DNA from: Sisyra terminalis
Taxonomy: Eukaryota > Arthropoda > Insecta > Neuroptera > Sisyridae
Direction of reading: 5' to 3'
Length of the DNA stretch: 64,000 bases
Assembly: GCA_958496175.1 (NCBI GenBank)
Contig: OY292278.1
Coordinates: 38,874,001 to 38,938,000, forward strand
Notes under the pieces: generated by a model
Seen by the model: only the letters and a program-made list of their open reading frames with translations
Databases searched by the model: none
Told to the model about the DNA's origin: nothing
In this document: positions 1 to 11,311 of the stretch, in pieces
Numbering within the stretch: the first letter of the stretch is position 1
How the letters are laid out: every line of letters starts with the position of its first letter
Position numbers and translations under genes: made by a program

Positions 1-3000
1 TATTCATTAAAAACCTTGTTTCGTTTAGAAGAGTATAGCTGAAGCATATGGATTTTTTTTGTCCTCATACTCATTTTTATATAGAAAGTTAATTAAAGTT
101 TAAATGTAATTGTAATTAGTTTCAAATTTCAATAACGTGTTTTAAAATTCTGTTAACATCCCTCAGGCACGGATATAGGATAATTTTTAAGGGTGAAAGT
201 CGGGTGGTTAAATTTTTAAGTGATTTTTCACGTTAACCCGAATAATTGTTTCAACCAGCAGTTTGATTAAATTTTCCTATCTTATCTATTAAATACTTAT
301 TTTGTGTTTCGAATAGTTAATTGAAAATATTTCAGTGAATTTTCAGTGTGGTATTTCTTTGTATCTACCGAGCAATTGCTCATATAAAGGTTTTAATTTT
401 ATACTAAGCAGAAAAGATAAGTAAATTATATAATGGAAAAAAAAATTCAACAAAAAATATAACCAATGAAATAAGGAATTGAACTTGACACCGACTGAAA
501 ATTATGTAGTTTTATTGGTTCAAAAGTTTAATTGTTAAGATTAAAGACAAATTTGGTACAAACAAACATTATACAACTTACTAACTATAAGTGTGTCATT
601 ATATACTTTATTTAATTTGCAAAAAGATTAGCCATAATTTTTCGCAAATAAATTTGAGAATTGAATTGAAATAAAGTAGGAAATCAGAAAATAGTTTGCA
701 TAGAAGTTACGAGTACTAAGATTTTTCAACTTTAAGCATTTCAATTCCTTTTTTCATCGGATCTATTCTTTACTAAAAAGATTGATTTTTCAATTTTAAA
801 GAGTTCTGATTTGGTAGCCTCTGCTCAATATGTATTACCATGTATGTTTTACTATACTTTTCGAAAAAAACAGTTTAGTTCGGTAAACTGTAAATCGAGG
901 GATCTGCAATAAAGTTTCAATCAAGAAATCAATTAGTCCAAGTAAAAAAACATAATTTTTGATTGGTTTTTCGATAAATTATAATAGTTTCCTCAATTTT
1001 CCGAGGTTTGAAAAATATTTTGTATATCCTAATTTTATTAGAGTCGCTGGGGATAAGTTTACAATTTTGATATGTCACTCGATAAAACTTTCAAGGAAAA
1101 TTACTACTTGATTTTTCCGAATTTTTTAACTTGCCAATATGGTTTTGGATAATATAGGTCTTCAGCAAAATAGGTCTTCTTGGTTTTTTCGGAAAGTACT
1201 ATCCTTTTTTATCGACAAAAATTTTATTGTATTTTTTACCCCCCCCCCTAGAATGAAGCCAATTTATAATCATTGTATGTATTGAGAGCTAATATAGCAA
1301 GGCTTGCAAGCGAAAAATCTCTTTAAAGTAGTTTTAGGTTCGTTTTTTTCAAATATGAAGAGCAAAAACCAGCATTTTCCTTATATTTTACTTTTTCGGC
1401 ATTGAAAAGGTAAAATGCTGTTTACTAAGCAAATTACTTCAAACGAAAGACAGAACCCATTTTTATGATGAATTCTACTTCTACAAGAACCCTGGGGAGC
1501 ATTAATAATGACGAAATTTTACCATTCATACAAATAATGTTCCGGGAACGGAAAAATATTTGAAACCCTCTCAAATTATGTTTAAGAAGTCCTTCAGGAC
1601 AAATTCAAAATTAAGGATTTTACTTCATATAAAGTTTACAAGCCATCTTCTATTTTGCCATCTTTAAAAGATAATTAGAATGATTTATATTCATTGGGAC
1701 CTATCATCAATATGTACTTTTTCAACAGAAAAAAGAATGATCCAAATCAAACAATCTTTTGCAAAATGGTGGCTATTTATAAACATATAAGATATTACAT
1801 GTGAAACGGAGAACCTCCTTTGTTTTGGTTAGTTAAAAAGGAAGTGAAATTACACAAAATTTATTACTTGTTAATTAGTACTGCAGAAATTTTCTCCAAA
1901 AATTGTGGTGCGGTGTATGGAAATAACTGGAAAATGCCTTTGCTGAAGTTGTCGAAGAAGGTTGGAAGAAATTGTCCATTGCGAGTTCTGTTCTAAAAAA
2001 TATATAACTTGAGTAACTTTGAACTTATTTAAGTGTTTATATTTCAGTAATTTTTTGTCTAATGGGAGGGTGGGACACTAAGTATATTTTCCAAAGATAA
2101 ATTACTTGAGAATCCTTGGTCAAGATAAATCTATCAATCAATAAAAGGTATTAATATCACTTAAGAAGTTTTTTTTTTTTGTTAAAGTATTCATATGTTG
2201 TACATTCACTTGTTTAAATTACTCTCTAAGCATCTTACAAGGTATTAATTAACAATTTTACTACATCAATAACACCAAAGCAACTCCAAACTTTAAAGTC
2301 GAACGCTTGAAAATACGTTCTAAATCCCCAACAAAAGTTTTCAAGCCGAATTCAAGCAAAAAGATAAAACCGAAATGAAACTTTGCCAATTTCACAAAAC
2401 TCAATACAATTTGAAACCAAAAAGAAAAAGCGTTGCACGCATTAAAGCTTTTGATTAGCAGCTTCCCACTTTAGAATTATACGAGAAGTACTTGAGCTTT
2501 TTTAATTCCTTTCGTTTCGGTGATGTGAATTTTTTCAGTTTACATCAAACAACAACATTTATTCTGTGGATAATGAATTAAAGCTCAAGTGCAGAACTCT
2601 AAATGCTGCTCTGTTGTTAACAGTTTCACTAGGTATATAAAAATGTTGAAAAAAGCTCGAAAGCATCCGCCATCATGGCGTGTGGTTAATTTTCTCGTTT
2701 TTTTTTTTAAATAATAAATTAAACCTTTGAAAGTTAGAATTAAATAAGACGATAGTTATGTAAAATTTGTTCTAAATTAAAGAAATTTATATGATTAAAT
2801 AGAAATATGTGAAGTGAAAGCTTTTTTAAAGATCTCCAGAGGGTGAATGAAAGAAGAGGCTATTGCTATGTTTTCTCAATTTTCCAAGAGGCAATGAGTT
2901 GATTGAATTGAATTACTAATAGAGGAAAATTGATTTCAATATGTAAATATTTTCATATATATTCTGAAGAAAAAATATGAAAAATGAGCTTGATTGAAGA

Positions 3001-3977
3001 CTATAAAAAAAGCTCTTGACTTGCTCGAGGAAAGTTATATTTTTAGGTAAAAAAAAATATTTTGTTGAGATAAATCTCAACTCATGTTGGAGAGATTTTT
3101 TTTTTCTTGTACAAATGGCCTTAAATTAACGAAATTGCCATCTTGGAAATGGTGGTATTAAAAATTAAATGTGGTAGATAAAGGGCGTAAAACATTCCTA
3201 TATTCATGGCAAATGGTAAGGTATACTTATCATTTGAAAGATGCGGCAAGTTTGGAATATATATTATTTACCAATTTATTGGATTTTGATTTTCCAGTAT
3301 AGAAACTTGATTGAAGATTTGTTCCGAAGACATTTGTAAAAGGTAAAGGGATTTTCTATGTAGAATCTAAATTAATTATCTACAAACAGATCGTTTGTTG
3401 GTTTGATGGAGAATTGTGTCAGAGATTTCGTTTTGTTCGGCTTCTGTTTTCCAATCAAAAAGTTTCAAGGGTTTGCCTCTCGAACAATTGGGGCAAAGTT
3501 TACGGAAAAGTAATTTATATTTTAAATAATACATTTTATTTTCAATTGAAAATTGAATTTCCAGTGAAAATCTCTCCAAATAATTAATTCGAATGCAGAA
3601 AATATAAAAACTCAAAAAAAAAACATGTGAAAATGACTTCAATTTTCAAGTGTGCCAGTATGAATTTTTTAGGGCTGATTTTGATGCACGTTTTGACGGC
3701 AAAACATCCTCATTTATCTTAAACATTTCCGAAAACATTTCGTTGGGTAAACTTTAAAGACGAACGTTTTTGAGTGGATCGTACTATGGGAATGTTTGCT
3801 CATAAAACTCCGGAAAGTTTGCCGTTTTTATTCATGAATGCTTGCTGCACTAGGTACGTGAAATGCACATTGAATTTTAAGAAAAGAAAAAAAAATCCGA
3901 AGAAAAAGATGTCTTTGAAGCCAGAGCCGTTTCATTGAGCCAATTATACTCATAAAATTGATCATTTTTCAAATAGT
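1..3977. other. AT-rich unannotated stretch
   Basis: I recognise no gene, RNA or transposon here. Reading frames are short and AT-driven. Visible details are a C homopolymer near 1241-1250, an inverted GCCAT/ATGGC pair at 2668-2680 (CGCCATCATGGCG, which resembles two Pho/YY1 sites), and a somewhat more complex non-repetitive patch at 3660-3850. None of these is enough for a functional call. Confidence 0.5.
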
Positions 3978-4034
3978 ATAGTTATAAGTTAGTTATAAAG
4001 TATAGTTAAAAGTTAAAGTTATAGTTATAAGTTC
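3978..4034. repeat. short imperfect tandem repeat
   Basis: Overlapping copies of AGTTATA / AGTTAAA run head to tail for about 57 bp. It is a low-complexity minisatellite with no other visible content. Confidence 0.5.
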
Positions 4035-4299
4035 AGTAAAGCTTTTTTAACTGAGTTCCTTAATAATTTTTTCTTCACGTGATCTTTTTCAATATTTTTA
4101 AATAAATCATACTATATTTCTTTATGTGGGGCAATATGGGACAACCAGATTAATATAGTCTTAATTCTAATGAAATTTACGATATTTTAAAGAAAAATCA
4201 ATAATCAATCATGGATTTAAAACGAGAAAGAAAATCAAATAAATAAATACATATTAAATTTAAATAAAACCACTACTTCTCACTTCATTTAAGTATTAT

Positions 4300-4412
4300 T
4301 TACCGTCGCTTTAAGACTACTAAGGCCTTTGGCAACTCTAGGTTAAATAAAAATCCGTAGTCGAGAAATATTGAAATTTTGCTCGGTACGAGGATCGAAC
4401 CCAACTGTTATA
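4300..4412 (-). mobile_element. 5'-truncated tRNA-derived SINE (older copy)
   Basis: Read on the minus strand, this matches the body and tail of the SINE at 29463-29626. A Pol III box B-like GGGTTCGATCC (4392-4402) is followed by an AAATTTCAATATTT-like stretch, then ACCTAGAG and a TTGGTAGT-like tail. The tRNA-like 5' part with box A is missing; the homology stops where the DD41D element begins. Divergence from the other copy shows that it is older. The relationship is seen directly in the sequence; the family name is unknown to me. Confidence 0.65.
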
Positions 4413-4495
4413 GTAAAGGTTGTTTCAGAATGTTTTTCGTTTTTAGATGTTAAATAAAAAACAAAATATCAATTAAATCTCGTTTTATTTAATGC

Positions 4496-4668
4496 TAATT
4501 TAAAGAGCAATTCTTGAAGTTTATTTATGAAAAACAACCGTTTGCAAATGCGCACCATTCATTTGTTCACACTCATTTAACCTGGAGCTAAAATTTTCAA
4601 TAATTTGTTGGAGCGTCGCTCTTGGAATAGATTGAAAAATCGTTTTAGGAGTTTCAATAACATTTGGT
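4496..4668 (-). pseudogene. inverted duplicate of the transposase C-terminus
   Basis: The minus strand encodes SIPRATLQQIIENFSSRLN and then EQMNGAHLQTVVFHK before a stop. This is the same C-terminal tail as the plus-strand copy ending at 5262 (IPRAMLQQVIENFSSRLN). The two copies differ at only a few bases over about 125 bp. The minus copy lacks the in-frame stop that interrupts the plus copy after SRLNE. Similarity may extend weakly up to about 4668 (NVIETPK against NVLK), where the plus-strand transposase fragment begins. Confidence 0.75.
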
Positions 4669-5262
4669 TCTCCGACGAATCGAATTTTCACATCAACGGT
4701 CATGTGAATAGACAAAATTGCAGATACTGGGCTTCCAAGAATCCGTTAGAACTGCCAAAGTGTTTGGGCTGCCATATCAAGCCAAGGAATTATCGGTCCT
4801 TATTTTTTTGAGGATGACCGAGGTCAAACTCAGACCGTTAATTCTGACCGATATTGCCATATGATCCGGACTTTTTTGGTTACAGAAATGCAAAACCAGA
4901 AAGGCTACAACCGCAACACCTTTTTCCAGCAAGATGGAGCCACTTCTCATGTTACAAATGACTCATTAGCTGGTCTTCATGATTTATTCCCTGGAAGAGT
5001 GATAAGTCGCCGAGGAGACATCAATTGGCCACCGAGGAGCTATGATTTAACTCCTGCTGATTTCTTCCTATGGGGCTACCTAAACAGCAAAGTTTACAAT
5101 CCATTGCCACCCAACCTGAATGTTTTGAAGTAAAGAATCACTGAAGAAATCAACTCTATTCCAAGAGCGATGCTCCAGCAAGTTATTGAAAATTTTAGCT
5201 CCAGGTTAAATGAGTGAGAACAAATGAATGGTGCACATTTGCAAACGGTTGTTTTTCATAAA
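4659..5262 (+). pseudogene. DDE transposase fragment, DD41D type
   Basis: Only the catalytic domain survives. It starts near NIWFSDESNFHINGHVNRQN (first catalytic Asp in SDESNF), shifts frame near 4760, then reads WAAISSQGIIGPYFFEDDRG, FFQQDGATSHV (second Asp) and WPPRSYDLTPADFFLWGYL (third Asp in TPADFF). By my count 41 residues separate the second and third Asp, which matches the DD41D group of the Tc1/mariner superfamily rather than classical mariner (DD34D) or Tc1 (DD34E). A stop at 5131-5133 and another inside the C-terminal tail break the frame. The N-terminal helix-turn-helix part is missing. It cannot be active. In life the protein would cut and paste its own DNA in the nucleus. Confidence 0.85.
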
Positions 5263-5330
5263 TAAACTTCAAGAATTGCTCTGATTTTTAGTCGGGAATT
5301 AAATAAATAAATAAAAAAAGTTATTTCGAA

Positions 5331-5935
5331 AAGGTGGTATTTAAAGCTCTGGGTAAAAAGAAGAAATTTAGAAAAGAAAAACAGGAAACCTATAAACGAT
5401 ATAACGACTTATTGCTCATAAAAAAGATGTTCACAAACATGTGAACAAGATTATAAGGGAAATCTCTAGAAAAGTAAATGAAAAGTTTAAGGGTGGATTT
5501 AAAAGTAGTTTATAAATTAACAAATATAGGAGACAAAAATTATCATTAAGAGTATTGGACACTTTAAATAATCAGGAAAATGAAGCAAAATGAGTGAAAC
5601 ATTATAAACAATTTTAGTTTAATATAAACTCATAAGAAATATCAATTTAGGCAGAAGACGTATGGGATTTGGAAGATATAAACTGAACATGGAATTTACA
5701 GAAGATCTTAAAGCTACCAATAACAGAAAAAGGGTTGGTATATTAATACTGAATCCTGAAAATAGGGATGATTCATATTACATATGAGACTCTTATATAA
5801 ATATAAAACCATTGTTGGTCGAATAAAATTATCCCTGACAATGGGAGTAGAAAATATATAGTAAGCATGCATCCTACGCATAAGGTGTAAAAAATATCAA
5901 TTCAAATAATCGTGTATAAATATTTATTTATTATT
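5331..5935 (+). other. possible very old LINE remnant
   Basis: After the DD41D element, plus-strand frames read basic stretches such as NKIIREISRKVNEKF and INKYRRQKLSLRVLDTLNNQ, reminiscent of the linker between endonuclease and reverse transcriptase in R4-type LINEs. Several stops and frame changes intervene and no diagnostic catalytic motif is present, so this is only a suggestion. The stretch ends against the Helitron 3' terminus. Confidence 0.2.
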
Positions 5936-6031
5936 AAAATTTTAATTTTTAGATTCGAATATGTTTTTGGTATGAATATAAAATAATTACATTTTAGACG
6001 TCACGCAGACGAAGTTGCGGGCATCAACTAG
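5936..6031 (+). mobile_element. Helitron 3' terminal fragment
   Basis: The stretch ends ACGCAGACGAAGTTGCGGGC then ATCAACTAG followed by T. The same terminus (ACGCAGACGAAGTCGC...CAGCTAG|T) closes the complete Helitron at 18030-18896. A small GAC-GAA-GTT/GTC hairpin lies about 12 bp before the terminal CTAG, as expected for Helitrons. No matching 5' TCTATACTAATAT end was found upstream, so the left border is a guess and this is a truncated copy. Confidence 0.7.
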
Positions 6032-7229
6032 TATGAGATAAAATGCAAATTAAAGTACTTTTCATTTTTGTTATGGCTTTTGTCAGTATGGATTCCACAC
6101 GTTAAGTCCGAAACCAGTTTACTCGTTAGCTATTGTGGAATGCAGAAACCGTACTTTCAACTGTTAATTTGAAATTACATAGTAAAAGCTTAAAGTCCAA
6201 AATGTGAACGAGAAAATTGCAAACATAAATATTTAATGCAGGAATTTGAAACCAGTTTGAGGTATTTATTATTTGTTGTCAATTATAATCACATTAACAC
6301 CTGTGTCCAATTCCATAAATGATACCTTTGAGCTTACCATTTTCTCACATTTTGGCCTTCAAGCATTCACTAAGTTATTTCATATCATCAGTTGATAACA
6401 GGTAGAATAATTCTTTTCAATTTCACACCTGTTTGGAATTTAAAGGTTGATAAAATTGACCTTAAATTTTTGTCTACCTGAATTCTATTGTATGATCGAA
6501 GAACAGATTTATAGATTTCGATAATATTTTGTTTTCAGGTACTAATATTTTATTCTGATTTCACTTATGGTTCCAATTTAAAGACAGCTTTACTGAGTTC
6601 ATAGAAACTTTGTAATTAAATTCAACTAATTTTTCCTCAGAAAAAAAGAGTACGTATTTAGTATTTACGTTTAGTTATCAATAATAAAAGTAGAATTCAG
6701 AAGAAGATCGATTAAATTGAATAAATGGATACCCATTAATTAGATATTAATTTAACTCGTTAATTTAATATTTATGTTCTTTTTTAAGATAACAAAAAAT
6801 CAGCATATTTTAAATCAGGGGTAGCCAACCCAAATGATATTGCGAGACATTTCGGAAATGCATCCTAACTCTGCAGGGTAACCATTAAAGTTATAAATCT
6901 CAAATTTTCCATACTAAATTTCAGTAAACTGTTAACATTTTTAACATTTTTATCATTGAATGTTTTTATCTATTTAATGCGTTAGTAATATACCTGCGAC
7001 CGCAAAAAACGACATTTTCAACGGTTAATGCAATAGTAGTCACTAACTATCTATTTTTTATAACTATGATCGTGTATAGGAAATTTTCTCAAAACTTAAT
7101 TGAAAAATTTATATCTTGAAGGTAAGTTATAAAACGTGCAACAAGGGATGCTGCTAGTTGCTAAAGGATGGGTTTTTAATGTTCCAAGAACAAATTTTTA
7201 AATCCAAGTTATTTATTTACAGCCATTAT
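6032..7229. other. unannotated AT-rich stretch with one hAT-like terminus
   Basis: No gene is recognised. At 6816-6830 the sequence CAGGGGTAGCCAACC is the same terminal motif as the hAT MITE at 24983 (CAGGGGTAGGCTAAC); no partner terminus was found to the right, so only one end may remain. Confidence 0.4.
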
Positions 7230-7468
7230 AATAAAGATCGACAGGAAAACGTCTGGTGGGTTCAGCTAGACATAAAATATATTCAAAAAACCCACAATTA
7301 CCGGAACAACCATCCATAATACATTATCCTACCCAAGAAATCAAAAAATGGCAGCTTACATCTCAGCCTCATATATACAACGATCAAATTCCTTCTTAGC
7401 ACCAAAACAGGTGAAGAAGAGTTCAATATAACAAAGTTCATAGTAGTAACCAACGGATACAACAGTAA
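7230..7468 (+). pseudogene. Penelope-like element fragment (region after RT)
   Basis: This plus-strand stretch matches 58740-58975 in the other PLE locus. Shared features are AAACCAACGACAACG/AAACCCACAATTACCGG, ATGGCA(A/G)CTTACA, CTTAGCACCAAA and ACGGATACAACAG. It encodes the remains of the segment between the reverse transcriptase core and the GIY-YIG endonuclease (for example NQKMAAYISA, then IQRSNSFLAPK). It is cut off on the left and joined at about 7468 to the end of a PLE copy in the opposite orientation, so the locus is chimeric. Confidence 0.75.
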
Positions 7469-7514
7469 ATAAATGAATAATAAAATATGTCCTATGACTC
7501 AATTTCTTCTTTAT

Positions 7515-7556
7515 TACGACGCGTTTCAATAGTTTTTGGCTGTCCTCTTCAGGTGT
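7515..7556 (-). ncRNA. hammerhead-ribozyme-like motif in PLE end (degenerate)
   Basis: The minus strand reads CTGAAGA, G, GACAGC, CAAAA, ACTATT, GAAA, CGCG, TC, GTAAT. The three PLE copies together give a consensus with the CUGAUGA and GAAA core boxes, a 6-bp stem II (GACAGC/GCUGUU), a very short stem III and a GUC before the stem I strand. One extra nucleotide stands between CUGAUGA and stem II compared with canonical hammerheads. Hammerhead ribozymes are known in PLE terminal repeats of other animals. This copy alone is unlikely to be active. Confidence 0.4.
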
Positions 7557-7806
7557 TATCAGGTAATGATTATTTTGGCAGTTTTAAAGAAATTTCATAT
7601 AGATTGTTTGTTTTATATAATTTGTCGTTAAGGACGTTATTTAGATTTAGTTTGTTTGCTTTGTATACTTCATATTCTTCTAGGGTGTTCATATGTGATC
7701 CTTTCTTGCAAATATGTAGTGATTTAAAATTTGTTCGAAATTTAAGCATTGATGATTTTCGTCATAAAGGTGTTCTGTAAAATTTGAAGTTGTAGGAGGG
7801 ATTATA

Positions 7807-8474
7807 CTCATTTTGATCTCATTTTGGAGAATTAAAATAGTGGAATTAAAATTGTCGGAAAGCGATTTTCCAACCTTCGATTCGTAGACGATACAATCAT
7901 AAAGGCGAACAGTGAAAGAAAGTTATTGGACTTCATTCGAAGACAACGAATTGTAAGTCAAAATTTCGCTTTAAGAACAATCAGACCATTGATCGTTGAT
8001 CGCGAAAATGATCAAAATTAGAATAAGAAAATAAGAAGCCAAAATATGATAAAAAATTTTTTTTGTGGTTCTCAGTTTACGGATCTTTATTAAGACCGAA
8101 GGTCTTTATTGTTCGAAGAAAAATAACCCTTACAAAATCAACGATTTTCATCCTCAAAAGTAAATTTTAAATCGAAAAATATAAATTCCAGAATATAATT
8201 AAGAGTAAGATAGAAAAATTATTTAAATAACAATCATTTTCTTTGCGATATATGAATTATGAATCGAAAGAAATATCGTTCTAAATGTTCTGTACTCAAA
8301 AGTCACTTGAAACGAGAAATACTAAGCCTACTTTGTACAAATCATGGCACTGTAGTTATTGCGATGGTGCAGGATACATGGGCCAATCATAACACAGCGT
8401 ACAAAATTCAATCTTTAATTCGACCAATCAGTGAATGTGTTACTTAAAACTTTATAGATTTTAACCAATGACAT
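7807..8474 (+). mobile_element. R4-type LINE fragment nested in PLE
   Basis: The open stretch 7842-8021 encodes a reverse transcriptase piece with GKRFSNLRFVDDTIIKANSE and LIVDRENDQN. This is the catalytic FxDD box context of R4-type (endonuclease-RT) LINEs, with FVDD in place of the usual FADD. A further frame reads GSQFTDLY, the usual YLGSL region. The fragment is in the opposite orientation to its host PLE and flanked by identical 7-bp direct repeats GATTATA (7800-7806 and 8475-8481), taken as the target duplication. The same insertion, at the same point of the PLE, occurs at 59319-59960. Confidence 0.7.
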
Positions 8475-8720
8475 GATTATAAGATGTATGTTCCTTATAT
8501 CTTGTTCCGAAAGATTTACCAGTTTGATTAAGGTAGAATTTTTCACTGAAACTACATTTAATTTTATATATTCCGATTTTGTTTTTCGTTGTAATTTGGT
8601 TGTTCTTCAATGGCTTAAGAATTTTTATCATGTTGTTTGTTGAAACTGCGATTATGAAAAGAATAAAGAAAATTGAGTTATACGATGTAAATAATATTAT
8701 TGATATAGAAAATTGTAAAT

Positions 8721-10289
8721 TTAAGAACTAATTCACTAGAGTATCGTTTATAATAAACCAGAAGCTAACTTGTAAATAACTAACATTTTTCACTTTATTT
8801 TATTCGGTTGTTAACTAAGTTTCATTAGTTTGGAACCACTTGCCGTTTTCAAAACCAACGTACTCATGTTGTTACAACCCCATTTATTATGTATTCCGAA
8901 AACCTATTCCTTGTAAATTCTAATTAATTAATTAGATTAATATTCGGGGGCAACTTCAAAACTTTCAACTATATCTGGTCTTAACTTTAAATACATCTTC
9001 AGATTGCTGAAATTAGATCGGATGTTTTAGTTTGTACAAAAACCGATTTAGTTCTTTGTGGCAACAAAATAAAAAGAATGTATTTCCAACTTATAAGTGC
9101 TGCTCTATGTAGAAAGATGAGGAGAAGCTTGTGGCTATTCTTAACGACTGAAAACTTATCTGTTTGTTGGGTTATACGGTAATTCGTCTAACGTGATCTG
9201 TTTGAAGCTTTCCTGAAATGTCTTTATGCTATGTATAATTGCGTTTGAAAACTAGTAGATGTGCTTTGCATTGAATTTTCCGAACAGCAAAAATTTAATA
9301 TTGCAAAATATACAAAAAGGGATTGAGTTTAACTTTGGTTGGTATTGTTGGAAAAATGTACGAAGGTTTGAACAAGATGAAAAGTATAAAAATAAATTAT
9401 AAGTTCTTAAAGTTTTTGATGTTTTTGTAGTTCTTGGGGAAGGATTAACAACAGAAGACTCCTCGAATATTTGTTATATTCAAGCGATTTTCTCGAGTTG
9501 TCGATGCGATATTTTTGATTATTCAATTGTGATTTTAAGTTCCAACAAGTTCCCATTTAGTCAACAACAAAGCAATGGAAATTTATTGGTAGACATGAGC
9601 CAGGCGAAAGGTGCAAGCGTGTACTAGGAGATGGGTGAGTACGAATATATACAGGCAGTATAAAATATGTGGTAGTAAGGGAGAATTTATCGAGTTTGCT
9701 GTGACAATAGGAATAATAAGTAGTTATTTGTATGTAAACTTCTCATTGCAAAGTTTTAACTAAGTACTTAGGTAGTGACGGAGACGAAATGGTGAGGTGG
9801 ACGAGTTGGGGGAACGGAAGAAAATGAATTTGACTTGCTGATGTTAATACTAACATTTCCTCATCCCCTGTTGTTCGCTTTATACTATTCCACGATACAA
9901 ATGCATTGTCTTTATCAAATAAACAGCAAATTATGTTTGTCATTCCACTTTCAATCTTTGTGCTGCGAGCTGAAGACAAACGTTTTATAATTTGTGTATG
10001 TAAGTATACAACCGAGCAAAATTATTGAAATCATTGCGTTGTGACCTTTAAAGTGCTGTAAAACAAAACAAATTATACTTATTATAAAAAAAAATGTCTC
10101 TTAAAGTATTGATATTATTAGTCAGTAGACCATGGTACAAGAATAAGACGTAAGAGGCTTAAAAAGCTTCTGAAAGCTGAAAACGACGACTACTTTCATA
10201 TACACAAAAGACTACAGAACATATCAATGCAATACAAAAGAATTTTTTTTCCATTAACTTCAGAAAAACTGTTGGAAAATTTAAATATA
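8721..10289. other. unannotated stretch
   Basis: No gene, RNA or known mobile element is recognised. Short open frames here have no family resemblance. Composition is AT-rich with a slightly more complex patch around 9580-9960. Confidence 0.4.
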
Positions 10290-10500
10290 ATAACTAGTAA
10301 CTTCCCGTGAAATATTCACAGTCCAACACTAATATGATAAATACTATTGGCAAATTACAAAAATTAGCAATCGAATTGATAGTTGACACCGTAACAACAA
10401 TTAGTTTTCCCAAATTTCAGACAAATATATTTGCTCTTCACTAACACGCTTGTGTAAACAATCTTTGTTCTCTGTTTTTGTCGATATACATACATACATT
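10290..10500 (-). repeat. dispersed repeat copy (unclassified family)
   Basis: On the minus strand this shares CGACAAAAACAGAGAACAAAGA at one end and GTGAATATTTCACGGGAAGT at the other with copies at 29655-30325 and 48264-48450 on the plus strand. The order and orientation of the blocks is the same in all three. No protein similarity or terminal repeat is evident. Confidence 0.5.
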
Positions 10501-11311
10501 ATGTCGTCATTGTCGATATACATACATTGCTTATTATTATAATGATATTTTTTACTTAATTTGTAATTAATATGCCGTATTACTATCATCATACCATTCT
10601 GGTATACCGCATCAGGCGTCTTAATCACCCGATAAAATATCTCCTCAAAATTAACCTCAGATAAAACATCCTCACATAAAAGATTCCCGATAATAGCTCC
10701 TTCGATTATTAATTACTAATTTTTTAGTTCCCTAGATTTTTCCCGAAAAGATTGGTAATGCTAAAAAACTATATACGAATGGGGGAGGCAAAGCCTCCCA
10801 ATCTCAAATAAAATTTTTTGAAGTTTTTATTTAGTTATGACCTGAATTATTCGCGAAATAAATAAAAACAAAATTGAAAATGCAACGTTATTTGATATTG
10901 ATGTTGCTAAATAAGACCTTTAGTAGCAAGTTTCGTCACTGGACTCCTTGTTTAAGGTTATTTAGCACACAGAAATCATATGGATTTATCTTTATTAGTC
11001 TGTCCAAAATAGTGATTTTTTTCAAATTGTCATCGAATTTTCATAAAATAAGCAAGATATTGAAAAAACAATTTTTTTCTTTTCGATTTACTGCATTGGG
11101 ATTCATAAAAATTCATTTACTAATCGATCGTGGAAGAACTGTTGTAATGACAAATATTCCATTGCCTGGATATTTTGTCTGTTTTTTAGGGATTTTTTTG
11201 AGGATAATTTATCGGAGGATCTAATATCATAGAACTATAATTGTAGAAAGTGTACGTTTTTAAATTTGAAATAAAAACTAAGAACTTAGTCTTAAGCTAA
11301 ATTGATTAAAG
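10501..11311. other. unannotated stretch with short GC hairpin
   Basis: The only discrete structure is GGGAGGC-AAA-GCCTCCC at 10783-10799, a perfect 7-bp hairpin in AT-rich DNA. The 116-residue open frame at 10874-11224 (plus) has no recognisable domain and is rich in Phe, Lys and Ser, as expected from AT-rich noise; I do not call it a gene. Confidence 0.4.

Larger units (their letters stand above)
4416..5330 (+). mobile_element. rearranged Tc1/mariner-superfamily element (DD41D-like)
   Basis: The element holds a decayed transposase (4659-5262) whose last 125 bp or so recur inverted at the left end (4500-4626 against 5158-5283). The left half of a normal element (5' TIR and DNA-binding domain) is absent and has been replaced by an inverted 3' end, so both outer ends look like 3' ends. 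Outer borders are approximate: GGTTGTTTCAGAAT at the left and CCTTTTCGAAATAA (minus strand) at the right are only loosely similar, and no clear target duplication was found. Confidence 0.7.
7469..8720 (-). mobile_element. Penelope-like element 3' part, minus strand, with nested LINE
   Basis: Read on the minus strand, 8475-8700 encodes the GIY-YIG endonuclease start (STNNMIKILKPLKNN, GIYKIKCSFSEKFYLNQTGK, SFGTRYKEHTSYNHVIG), homologous to the copies at 58.0-58.3 and 59.1-59.3 kb. The remainder of the domain (SNFTEHLYDENHQCLNF) lies at 7700-7800. Between them sits a 668-bp LINE insertion (7807-8474) flanked by GATTATA on both sides. The terminal region 7480-7700 is shared with both other PLE copies and carries a hammerhead-like motif. 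In the Cys-rich strand IKCGSC the consensus GSC is changed to SFS here. The PLE uses the GIY-YIG nuclease to nick target DNA for reverse transcription. This copy is dead. Confidence 0.8.

Noticed and set aside
1241..1250. C homopolymer as a hAT end
   Set aside because: No CAGGG-type terminus or inverted partner was found.
7487..7780. 97-codon plus-strand frame as a protein
   Set aside because: It runs antisense to the PLE nuclease and terminal region.
10783..10799. GGGAGGC-AAA-GCCTCCC as a bacterial-type terminator
   Set aside because: The DNA is eukaryotic and no gene precedes it.
10874..11224. 116-codon frame as a gene
   Set aside because: Low-complexity Phe/Lys/Ser-rich translation of AT-rich DNA without any recognisable motif or splice context.
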